DNA of 64,000 nucleotides from Tomocerus qinae (lineage: Eukaryota; Arthropoda; Collembola; Entomobryomorpha; Tomoceridae): positions 30,132,001-30,196,000 of the forward strand of contig CM034546.1 of NCBI GenBank assembly GCA_020055645.1, read 5' to 3'. Under the pieces are notes generated by a model, which was not told the DNA's origin, searched no databases, and saw only the letters and a list, made by a program, of their open reading frames with translations. A program made the position numbers and the translations under genes. This document shows, in pieces, positions 47,642 to 57,549 of this stretch (the first letter of the stretch is position 1; every line of letters begins with the position of its first letter).

Positions 47642-48910
47642 GACTGGCTTAGAATTTCAATTCTTTTATATGTATATTGTGTTGTCGATTAAGTTTATTC
47701 TAGTCTTGTTATTTGTTATTATTATTTGTTTATTTGTTTGTTGCATTTGTTAATTTTGTGTATTCAGTAACAATAGTTCATTTTGTGAATTTCACAAATT
47801 CATCAAACTCCTTTTTGATCTAATGTTAATTGACATACTAAAACTGTGAATGCCAACTTTATCAAATGTGATTGACTCAAGGCGGCTATATAGCAATACA
47901 TTACACAGGTGAGGAAAGGACTATATTACCATTGAAATGATACGGAAAAACTCTGGGACGGATGGTCCAAGCTCATGGTACCAATCCAAATTCAGTTAGG
48001 AACTCATTTTCATTCGAATGATCATAGAGATACCCTATCATACAAATTAATAGTCATTTAGTTTCCAAATTAATTTTGAACTACTTAATCAAAGATTTTC
48101 AACCGATATCCATACTCCAGGGTCAGCTCCGGGCAATGGGAAGTTGCATAATGTTCATGATTCATGATCCTCTGTCTCACTCTCAGTTCCTCCAAACTCG
48201 TTGACCCCATACCCCACAGGCGTGAGTTAATAGAAACTCCTTGAAAACGACAAAATTAATCTACTTAAACTACATTTCATTCAGCCGGCCATTTTTGTCA
48301 CTGGTTATCAAAGATTTTCAACCGAAGTCCATACTCCAGCCTCAGCTCCGGGCAATGGGAGGTTGCTTAATTATCATGATCCTGTCTCATTCTCAGTTCC
48401 TTCAAACTCATTGACCTGACCCCATGTGAACCTGAGAGATTACGCGACAACATTAGTAAAACGGAACAATATTAGTAGAAAATATTTCCCATGAAAATCC
48501 TGTTGAAAATAAACAGTATCACTAATATCACCGAGTGATTTTCCTCGAAGAAATAATTTCCAGTCACAACCTTCTCAAATACACTACAATTTGCACCCCA
48601 GAGTAAACCATGCAATATTTACACTAAGAAAATGTAATTTTCTCTTATTATAGACATTCTTATTATAGACATCTCACATTAAAGACACTTATTTAGTTGT
48701 GAAGTTGTAATAAAATTTTAGTATTCCTGATCACTGTCATTTCATAGCTCCCAACCGAAATGTTATTGATGACAAACAATGGCGAATCCCATCGCCCCTA
48801 TGACTGATATTTTAAAACTGATCACATCTTTGATACATCAAGCTAACATTTTATATTTAAAAACCCCATTGACAATTGATTGTACAGCAACCACCTTTTG
48901 TGTTCATATT
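47642..48910. other. Non-coding 3' part of the 5.5-kb element
   Basis: No ORF. It holds a direct repeat pair (about 48087-48210 and 48304-48430) and an AT-rich stretch with TCTTATTATAGACAT twice near 48640-48670. Confidence 0.45.
48087..48430. repeat. Direct repeat pair of about 125 bp, spaced 217 bp
   Basis: The words ATCAAAGATTTTCAACCGA, CCATACTCCAG, TCAGCTCCGGGCAATGGGA and CTCAGTTCCT-CAAACTC occur in the same order in both copies, with small differences. They could be subterminal repeats of the surrounding transposon or a duplicated fragment. Confidence 0.75.
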
Positions 48911-49067
48911 CAAGGGCGTATCCAGAAATCAAATTAAGGGGGTGCTTAAACATACGAGCTGATTTTTCTTATGTATAAAACTACTTTTTACCAATTTTTG
49001 AGAATTATCTAGTGGGTTTTTGGGAAATTTAGGGGGTGCTTAAGCACCCCCCCTAAATACGTCCTTG
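48911..49067. mobile_element. 157-bp MITE, hAT-like
   Basis: The ends CAAGGGCGTATCCAG and AAATACGTCCTTG are inverted. Inner arms AGGGGGTGCTTAA and TTAAGCACCCCCCC are also inverted. The flanking octamers TTCATATT and TGTATACT match only 5 of 8, so any target duplication has decayed. It is nested in the 5.5-kb element. Confidence 0.7.
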
Positions 49068-49771
49068 TGTATACTGTTTAAAGTACAATCAAGATCAGGT
49101 CGTCGACAGTCCGGCGGTAGACACATTTATGGGTGATATGTAATTGTAGCCCACACAATTAATCACCTGAGTCTTGCATGTCACAATAGCTTTTATATTG
49201 AAAGAAAAAAGAAATTCACTTTCCCTTGGTTGAAAAAGAAATATATTGCAATTACACAGACAAATGTACAAATTATAAAGAATTTTCATTTTCATTGTAT
49301 GCATCTAATTGTCAGTGTCCAAAGATTTTTGTTCGTTCTATTAGTACTACTCTACTTGTGCCTATTTACCTCTGGGAGCGTAAAAATGTTATGACATCTT
49401 AGTCATGTTTCAAATTCGGTTTAATTTCTCCCGTAGTTAGGAATCGGTTGATTTTTAGGGGGACTTTTTGCATTTGTAGAATATCCAGCTACAAAAGTTG
49501 GGTTTATGATAAAAACTCGCTTTAAAAAATTGAACATTCCAAAATGAGGGACAATTTTTAACAAAAGTTAATCGTTGCCTGTCGCTACAAACGAGAATAT
49601 TTTATAAAATGTGGTAATACAAAATGTAGTCCATAGTTGTCAATGGTTTGAAATAATATTGGAAAATGTAACTGTGGTAATTGCCAAGCTAGTCTTTCCT
49701 ATACAAAGAGGAAGGCCCAGCACCCACAGTTTTAAAAATGAAAATTTTAATTCACTATAGCCTAATTCAGG
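49068..49771. other. Right non-coding end of the 5.5-kb element
   Basis: AT-rich; the minus ORF at 49095-49304 shows no family features. Nothing else seen. Confidence 0.35.
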
Positions 49772-49791
49772 CTCTAATCCAAAGGGATCCT

Positions 49792-50542
49792 TTTCATTGA
49801 AATTATTTATCAAATGCAATTATTTTCTAATTTATGCTATGCAATGTGACACTCAAAAGAATAAATTATCAATGTCCTTATCAAGTTCCGATTGTGCAGA
49901 CTTGAGACTTTCAGCCGAATGCCCAGTATAGTGTGACAGTATTTTGTACAACGTCCAAAGCTTCTTTTATTTTCACACCGGGTTCTATTTCCAATCCAAA
50001 GCAACTTTGTTTGATATCCGTGTAACAGACTGCGAATACAACCATATCCACTTAATCCAAACCTATACTAAGCTAACCGACATTCAAAAGTAGCAAAATA
50101 AAAACCTGATCTCCTTCCATTAGTTAATAATTGATTCGTCAGTGGTTTTACATATTATTTCAATGCTTTTGTCCAGATTTTTGTTAACTTTCAGTTAATT
50201 AACATACCAACGTCATACCGAGTACATAAAATTGGGAAAAATTTATAGATGTGTGCAGTCGGGAATTTCCAAGTAAACGAAAAAGTAACTAATAAAAATG
50301 ACAAATTTCGTAATGCGTAATTTTTGACCTTCAATTTGTGAAGTCAAACGCTGCCAACCCATGCATAACGCATAATCTATACTAACATGATATTTTTGGT
50401 ATTACTTTGACCATAATAGTTTCAGTCTGTTCAAAATTACCAAGGATTTTGATTCAGTAGAAAATAAATCTCGATCCATTTTATGTAGCCCAAACTCCGG
50501 TCTTGCTTTTAAAGCTTAAATATCCACTTTATGCTTCATTAA
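49792..50542. repeat. Duplicated flank E, copy 2 (right part)
   Basis: 49792-50240 matches 35500-35960: TTGTACAACGTCCAAAGCTTC, TTTCACACCGGGTTCTATTT, AATAATTGATT. The remainder to 50542 is unmatched AT-rich DNA with no gene. Confidence 0.75.
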
Positions 50543-51689
50543 CAGACGTCGGAATTTTATTTATATAAACTTTTTTCAGACTGATCTGAGAGTCGTGAGA
50601 TTTTGTATCTCGACGTTTCATACCCTAAGGATTTCAAAAATGTAAAAGTCTTAGAAAACTTTTTTACATTTTTTGGTTTTAAGAAAAATTAAAGTTTTAG
50701 TAAATATTTTTTCAAATAAAAAAAATTTACTAACATTTTTCGGAATAAAAAAATCTTAAGAAAATTTTTTGAGCATTTTCATGATGTTTTTTACAAATTA
50801 TTGAAGATTTGTAATTTTTTGTATTGTCTACAGCCAAAGGGACCCAAAAATTGATAAAAAAGTCACTTAAAAAATATTACAAAATGGTTTTTATATTAAC
50901 ACGTATGCATGTGACAGATTGGAATTTTGTATGGTGGGACGTTTTAATAAATGTGTAACTTTGTATGGCTGGTTGCGACTGAAAATATGAATTTGTATGG
51001 CAAGGTTGTTGGTGTTAATTTGTTTGAAAATACATGCCAATAGGTCTAAAAATATGTTTTATGTTTCAATACAAAATGTGTGCAATTGTTGGGTATCTTT
51101 TTGACTTGATAGTATTTACGTTGATGAACTCGAAGGGAATCTTGTATGAGAATAATATAACTCATATACCATAAACATAAACCATAAATTAACACTAACT
51201 TCTAACCCTGCCATACAAATTCATAATTTCAGTGGCAAACAGCCATACCAAGTAATACAATTATTAAAAAGTCCCACCATTGAGGGTATACCAAAATATA
51301 TTGTTGCACGAAAATATTTTGGATTTTTAACTATTTTTGACAAAAAAATCGTCTTTTTCTGGAAATTTAGTGGGAAGCTGGGGCTCCTCCAGTCCCCCCT
51401 CTTGATACGTGCTGAACATTGGCCGATTTTTTAAAGCTTTTTGATTCCCTAATCCCCTGCGTACATTTATTATACTATGATATCTCAAGTTTCAGTTTTA
51501 AATACGGATTTAGTTATGTAGGTAGCATTTCAACTCAACATAGAAAAAATTTTTAGTCGATTATTTATAGCTGCTTTTGCGATTTTAAGCTTTTTTTTAA
51601 GAAAATTTTTCCGTAAAATTTTTGCCCTTTTTTAGTAAATTTTCGTGTAAATTTTTTGGGTTTTTAAATAAATAAAATTCCGACGTATG
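50543..51689. mobile_element. 1.15-kb hAT-like element, 8-bp target duplication
   Basis: TTCATTAA occurs immediately before 50543 and immediately after 51689. The ends CAGACGTCGGAATTTTATTT and its inverse (CATACGTCGGAATTTTATTT) agree at 19 of 20 positions. There is no ORF; the interior is A/T homopolymer-rich. It encloses a second inverted-repeat structure (arms about 50935-51045 and 51178-51285). Non-autonomous. Confidence 0.85.
50935..51285. repeat. Internal inverted repeat with about 105-bp arms
   Basis: The left arm includes TATGGTGGGACG, GTATGGCTGGTTGC and ATGAATTTGTATGGCA; the inverse of the right arm has the same words in order (ATGGTGGGACTTTTTAATAA, GGTATGGCTGTTTGC). The arms are roughly 80-85 percent alike. 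This may be an older MITE nested in the hAT-like element, or its own core palindrome. Confidence 0.7.
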
Positions 51690-51879
51690 TTCATTAAACA
51701 GATTAATTTTAAAGTATGCAATATCCCACCATTACTATCTTGTAAAATTATAAATGCTTGTTTATAATTATTCGACACATATATTCATAATGCCTATCAT
51801 TTGCATACAAGTATAGTTAATAGAGTTTTACAAAACTACAGTATCCATATCAAAATTAGATATGTTTAATAAATTAGTA

Positions 51880-52085
51880 ATGCCCACCGATACCGACTGA
51901 CCAGCTCTGGCCGGGTTACCCCAGTTGGCTGTTATTTTGCCAGATTATCACCCTATATATAGTATGTACAAGTAGTCCCATAAAAATTGCCTAGACTTGG
52001 GCAGGGATCAACCCGGGGGACCCGACAGTAGTGGTCTGATCTATCCCACCGAACGCGCTACTAACCAAGCTACTGATGCTTCTTG
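51880..52085 (-). mobile_element. tRNA-derived SINE
   Basis: On the minus strand a box A-like TAGCTTGGTTAG (52072-52061) and a box B-like GGTTGATCCC (52013-52004) lie about 50 nt apart, as in a tRNA. An unrelated body follows to about 51880. The head cannot fold as a full functional tRNA with CCA-ready ends, so I do not call a tRNA gene. A partial copy of the same insertion is at 18541-18605. Confidence 0.65.
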
Positions 52086-53715
52086 TTGGTATCTGCCTTT
52101 GTGTATGACATGACTCTATAAATTAGTTTAAACAAATTTTATATCCATACAGCAAATTGTTAATGGTTCCAGTGAATAATATTTGTTGCTGGTGTTTTAC
52201 CGCAGATATATAACTAAAAATAAACAACAACTACCTAGTGCCTATAGTACAAAATATCTTCACTCAAAACATATTTTATTTTCTTGTCAATTTTCAAATG
52301 CAAAATAATCACAATTAAAAAACCAAATTTATTTAAATTGGAAACGTTGTTGAAGTTAAAACTCTGTTAATAAGGTGGGTGAAGCCACTATTTGCCTGTA
52401 ATAAATAAATATATTATAGTGAAATAACTATGTATGCTATTTATTGTTTCTATTTTTACAGTGGAATATTGTTTGAAATCACTACCTGGGAGAAAAAAAT
52501 GCCATTTCAGGAGAACATCATTTTCGTACAAACCATCTGGGAAGCCAATTTTGTAGACGATTTCGGCATTTACCTTCGATATTCATCCCGTAACGACATA
52601 CCGGATGAATAAGTCCAGAAGTAGCCGCCTGGGCGATATAACAATTCCCATTCAAAATTACCCCATTACCTTTCGGACAAACGGGTTTTTGTATTTCATT
52701 TTTATTTAATGATCGCCACAGGCGAAAACCGTTTTTTCCACCACGAGTGTCAATTGACAATTCCAATTGATTCTTTGTCTTGTAGTGAAGGAATGGTGAT
52801 GTCACTTGTAAACTTAGTATTTGAACAAAGCAATATGCAATGAATGTTATTAGTAAGATTCCGTGGTGATTCATTTTGTGACGACACAAGAATTATTTCA
52901 CCGTTTTTAAATATCTATGCGTAAATTGGACAATAGAATAGCAGTAAGTTTACAGTTATTTATTAGTGTAATTCCATCAAAATATATTAAGATCTGTTTT
53001 TCTTTTTTGGCTTAAATACACACAGGGGCAAACCAGTTAGAGAATGCGTGATAAATAGTAAATAGGATTTAATGAATTGAACGTGAGTTAAGTAATCATG
53101 TTCAATGGTTTATCTAATAATACAGAGAAATGTCATTGACACTAATAAAACAATGTCGTAATAAAACAACCAAAACCAAGTACCGGACATTGCGGTAATT
53201 CTGCATGAACCTCGTTGTAAGATATTTAATTGAGTAAAACTATTCTCTTTTGCATTAAGGGAAATCTAAATAGATAATAGTGATAAATTAAGGAAAAGTT
53301 TTGTTGTAATCGATTATAAAGTCAAAGGAAAATATAATACTGTTCATATTAGTATCCAGAATCAGGATGTATATTATATTATTAAGCATTGAGCCAGAAA
53401 TGTTTACAAGAAGTAACTATTGGACTGGATTGGATATATTAAACATTGTATTTTCATAAGCAAAGACTAAATTTTACAGATGACTTAAATTATGGTTACT
53501 CCTTATCTACAAGACTTTTCTCTATGACCGTTTACTGGCCCTAGGCTTAGGTTCTATATCCTAAACTTACAATTATATCCTTACTTATAATTATCATGTT
53601 ACTGGATACACAAATACTATACTATTACATACAAAAAATAACTTGGTGGAATATGAAACTTTAATAATAATGACTATCAAATAAAATGAATACATAGCTG
53701 CATTGCATAAGATAT
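52086..53715. repeat. Duplicated block D, copy 2
   Basis: Collinear with 18606-20260 (about 1.6 kb). It contains the intact secreted-protein gene at 52518-52874. Small indels separate the copies. Confidence 0.85.
52518..52874 (-). CDS. Small secreted 4-Cys protein, intact copy
   Basis: A 118-residue protein from ATG at 52872-52874. A hydrophobic N-terminus (MNHHGILLITFIAYCFVQIL, about 1-21) looks like a signal peptide. The mature part has four Cys in CPKGNG, NGNCYIAQAA, HPVCRYGMN and GKCRNR, then a basic, aromatic C-terminus (WLPRWFVRK). The C-x-G-N-G-x-C and C-x-YG-x-G-x-C spacing recalls EB-like or other small disulfide modules, but I do not recognise the family. A possible AATAAA (complement of 52440-52445) lies about 75 nt after the stop. 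The paralog at 19027-19387 is frameshifted, yet both keep all four Cys and most residues, which suggests real coding history. It is probably extracellular; function unknown. Confidence 0.65.
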   Translation of the reverse strand: MNHHGILLITFIAYCFVQILSLQVTSPFLHYKTKNQLELSIDTRGGKNGFRLWRSLNKNEIQKPVCPKGNGVILNGNCYIAQAATSGLIHPVCRYGMNIEGKCRNRLQNWLPRWFVRK

Positions 53716-55411
53716 TCGCTCAAATCTTGGAACAACGTGTGCAATTTTGTTGACTTTACCTTTACTTTACTATACATTTACCTGGAAAAAACTTGTAGTG
53801 GACGAAACCATTATTATATATATATCAATCATTTTGAAAGCCAACTCGATAGACTACTTAAAAACTTTTAGGACATCTTGGCTTTGACTTTGGAATTTCT
53901 CCTTTTCTGATCGACCGACATTATCGCATATACCTTGTGTCTGGGGCAAAAGAAGACTGAGCACAACCATAGAGGAACAATCGAACGGGCTCAGGGACGC
54001 CGCAGAGAACACGATGGAACAAGACAGAGAAAAAAGAACAGAGTCGTTGACGGAGAGCCGAACGAGTAACACGCTGCAGAGAGCAGAACCACGAGCTCAG
54101 AAAACTTAATGGAATTTTTAGTTAAAATAATTTCAGTTTGCTATACACATTTTATTGTAATTTTGTTGAATTCAATTTTGTGTTTTAGTAAATTGTGAAA
54201 AATACCCATTTTGTAGTTTAAGTAAAACTGCACCTTTTTGAGCAGGGCATAACGTTAGTGTCAGTGGCTCATCGATCAGTAGATCAACATTTGTGGGTTA
54301 TATTTTGTAAGTCCACTTAGCTACCTAGTTTTAGATATTTTTGGCCTAGAATTAGGATAGAGTCAAGCTGGCTAAAATATACCTTGTTGTCCCCACATTG
54401 TCCATTATTATTTGACAGTTCAAATGGATTTCTAATGGTTTCAATCGGCGTATTCATATGGAAACTTATAGTGTTTGCACAAAGTAATGCGTAATTGTAA
54501 TGAGCAATAAAGCAAACGCCGTCTTCTAAAATATATATTTCAATATTATTATAATTAATTACAGCGTCTATTTTGATATGTCGGAATCAGAGCAATAACT
54601 TTCACCTACCTATATTCACGTTCGTATTTCCCTTACAATATTTTGGTTTTCTGTGCTTTATCAACATTGGTACAAGAATTGTAAAGATTCTGCATTCAGT
54701 GAATTCCGCGAATGCCTAAATGAAAAGGTATAGGAATAGAAACGAGCAAACTTGACGTTTTATACTAATTAAAAAAATAACTATGGCATTAGAAATCGAC
54801 CGACGTCATCAAAAATAAATGCCGGCTATTTCGGTTACTTAATCACTGAAGTGCTCTGTTTTTATCAATTGTTGATAGTGTCTTCATGGATGTACAAGGA
54901 ATGGCCAAGAAGGAATTAGTATCCTAATAATTTAATGATCACGTTGAGCGTGTCCATACTGAAAATACAATTTATTTGGAAATAATACTTTTGACTGTGC
55001 TAGTACCTATTGCTGAAGAAAACCAACATAATGATGGGAAAATCTTACTAACTTTAGTATACTTATAAGTATGTTTATAATCCAAGTAATAAAGGAAAAC
55101 CACTTATAAAAATAACCAATAAAATCCTTCACCACATTAAAAACCAGGATTATTCCCTTATTCAATAGTCGTCCTAATATTAGGCTTGCATTTATGCTAT
55201 GACTGTCTGCCCTGTTGTAGGTATACAGATTACGTACACTATAATTTAAAATTTCACACTTACATTTGCATTCTAATTATATGGAACTTTTATGTTTTCT
55301 ACTTAGCAGCATTATTTACGTAGTATTTATCATAAAGTGACAGCAGTAAATACAATGATAATAAATAAATCATGTAAAAAAAAGAAAGTGCATTTCAAGT
55401 GCATGTAAAAG
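53716..55411. other. Intergenic region between block D and the NB-ARC gene (left)
   Basis: There is no supported gene. A GC-richer patch at 53860-54090 reads on the minus strand into a short frame from an ATG (MSVDQKRRNS) that stops after 17 codons; it might be a decayed first exon and UTR of something, unproven. The rest is AT-rich and unmatched. Confidence 0.35.
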
Positions 55412-55765
55412 AGTAGCGGAGATAACTAGAGAGTTTGCCCCGTCAAAATGACGTTTTTATTGCATTTTTCCAAGGACCTTTTAACCCAGATGACTTGACC
55501 TTGACGTTACCTAACGAAGAACCTTTCGAACGAGCTATCTCATGACTCATGACGTTATACTATGTCGATAACTAAAGTTACACCAATTTTAGATTTTTGG
55601 ACCACTCGAGCACTCCCACAGGTTTCCGATTTCGTCCATTTTCGAACTCAACCTTACTTTTCATCCTTACATCACGTACAGAATATTGAATTTATTATCT
55701 CAAACCCTTTCTGAGTATCGTGCTAACAGACAGATTAGGCATTCCTATAAAGCATCTCCGCTACT
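55412..55765. mobile_element. 354-bp MITE-like element, 12-bp perfect TIRs
   Basis: AGTAGCGGAGAT (55412-55423) and its exact inverse ATCTCCGCTACT (55754-55765). The flanking bases do not give an obvious target duplication. The interior has no ORF. Superfamily unknown. Confidence 0.6.
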
Positions 55766-56059
55766 TAATAAATAAAGCAGATTTTGATTTACCCGCTTTT
55801 GCTATATGGAAGAAAGTTAGACAGTTAATTATGTCGAAACATGTTGGTATTTGAATTCTTATGTATATAAAGAACAGCATAAAAGAAGTAGAAATCAGCA
55901 AACGTGTATGTGATGTCAAAAGTTTACTCCCTGGACGTAAAATGTAAATTAAAAATGTATGGCATATGGCATCCTGGAACTATTAAGAGGTGGGGTAATA
56001 GTAATAGAAAGCTTACTAAGTCCAGTACATATAGTCACCCGAAAAATGTAAGAAAATAC

Positions 56060-56471
56060 CAGTGTTGTGCAGTGGTTAAAACCACTAGTGGTCATAATGG
56101 TCATAATGGTCAAAATGGCCCGGTCAAAAAAAATTAAAAAGTGGTCAAAATGGTCAAAATGGACAAAATGCCTGCTTGGGGTTAATTGAGACCCCAAGGT
56201 AGCTTTTACTGCAACAGTAAACAACAAATACAACTTTCTAAAGATTGCAGTTAAAAATGATTAGAGAGTGTCATTCTGTAGTCTGATGTTAGTAAAATAG
56301 TGTTTCATTGGTTTTAGGCCATATTTCATTCTCTAAATATTTTAAATTTCATTTGCTAGCCTAAGTAACTGTATACTGATATTTTGTCCATTTTAGCCAT
56401 TTTGACCATTTTGACCATTTTGACCAGTGGCCCGGTCAAAATGCAAAAAAGTGGTCAACAGTACAACACTG
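56060..56471. mobile_element. 412-bp hAT-like MITE, perfect 8-bp target duplication
   Basis: GAAAATAC is duplicated exactly at 56052-56059 and 56472-56479. The ends are CAGTGTTGT and ACAACACTG. The arms are packed with TGGTCA(A/T)AATGG-type repeats on the left and the inverse (ATTTTGACC) on the right, typical transposase-binding subterminal repeats. CAGTGTTG plus an 8-bp duplication is classic hAT. The short ORFs inside read through the repeat and are not genes. Confidence 0.9.
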
Positions 56472-56479
56472 GAAAATAC

Positions 56480-57549
56480 TTTAAAAGCAATCAACAAAGT
56501 GATAATTCTGGGCGCAAGTCTTTTTTTATAGACCCGTGGCCAACTTCCTTAAAACTGGCATGTTAATTAATGCCCGAGAGATGTAGATGTAACAATGGTG
56601 TTTTGCAGATATGGCGTTCATTATTTCATGGACGTTTTGTTACTTGTGTCAGAATCTCAATCCATGCATTCCATAAAATTTGTCGTATTAATTTTTGCTA
56701 TTTTAACAGAAAAATATAATAAGATTACCAGTATAAGACATGTTAACCACATGAAGCATAATGTACTAAGTAGTCTCACCGGCATGCAGTAACACAACAC
56801 TTCACTTTTCAATTTATGTACTTCGTTGTGAGTCACGCTTATCTGCTACCGTAGTACAGATACTTAAATAGTTCAGGCAGTACGTAGTACTTATATATAG
56901 GCTTAATATGAATATATTTTTAGGTTTTTGTTTGTTAAACAAAGCTATTTAAGTTGTACAAATCCTACTAAATGTGCATAATGCAGTTGTATGAATTACC
57001 CTGAAAGTAATTGTCATACATTAGAATTGGAAGTAACTTATTTGGGATGAAAAATTCAGGTAGTAGCTGGTGATGGATGATGGTCAATGGTAAACGTTTT
57101 ATAATGCATATCATCAACCCAAGTTATCAGAATATCTGTTTACGATAATGATAAAGTATTGATAAAAAAGGTTACTGGCCATTTCAGTATTCATACGCGT
57201 ACATTGGGAAGAAACGTTGACCGTAAACCTGTTTATTAAATATAAATATAGCAGTGGGTAACAGCCAACAGTTCACAACATTTATTGTATTACTTTTTAC
57301 ATGTGGCAGAAACTTGCTAGCATTTCCTATGAACAGCATCGTTTTGGGTATTTACGTCAACATATTTTAATTAATTTTACTTTAAAAACGTGATTCCAAG
57401 TGATAAGTAAAATACAAGGTATTCAATCATACAAAGTAATTAACATAGCACATTCTAAATAAAAAAGTGCAAAGTATTACAATAACAGTGTTGCGCATCA
57501 CCATATTATTTAGATTTCGTTGTACACAACATAGAAGCTATTTCCCGCC
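56480..57549. other. Upstream region of the NB-ARC gene
   Basis: AT-rich with no supported ORF. A TATAAATATA word at about 57240 could be a core promoter for the gene at 57550; this is speculative. Confidence 0.35.

Larger units (their letters stand above)
44327..49791 (+). mobile_element. 5.5-kb DNA transposon with 20-bp TIRs, DDE/SWIM transposase
   Basis: The left end GGATTCCTTTGGATAAGAAC (44327-44346) and the inverse of the right end, GGATCCCTTTGGATTAGAGC (49772-49791), agree at 17 of 20 positions. The paralogous empty locus near 35.49 kb reads straight across (GAGAGG-AAA then TTTTCATT), so the edges are well supported. No target duplication is evident. Inside are the two-frame transposase (45331-47641), a degenerate zinc-finger ORF (44933-45178), a diverged direct repeat (48087 and 48304) and a 157-bp MITE (48911-49067). 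The PIF/Harbinger, ISL2EU and IS5-like groups are the nearest candidates by protein; the long TIRs without target duplication leave the assignment open. Confidence 0.75.

Noticed and set aside
51990-52080. A tRNA gene
   Set aside because: Box A and B words are present, but the arms do not form a full cloverleaf and a SINE body follows; a truncated copy at 18.54 kb supports a SINE.
56384-56566. Ile/Leu/Thr-repeat ORF (MSILAILTILTILT)
   Set aside because: Produced by the TGGTCA-type subterminal repeats of the hAT-like MITE.
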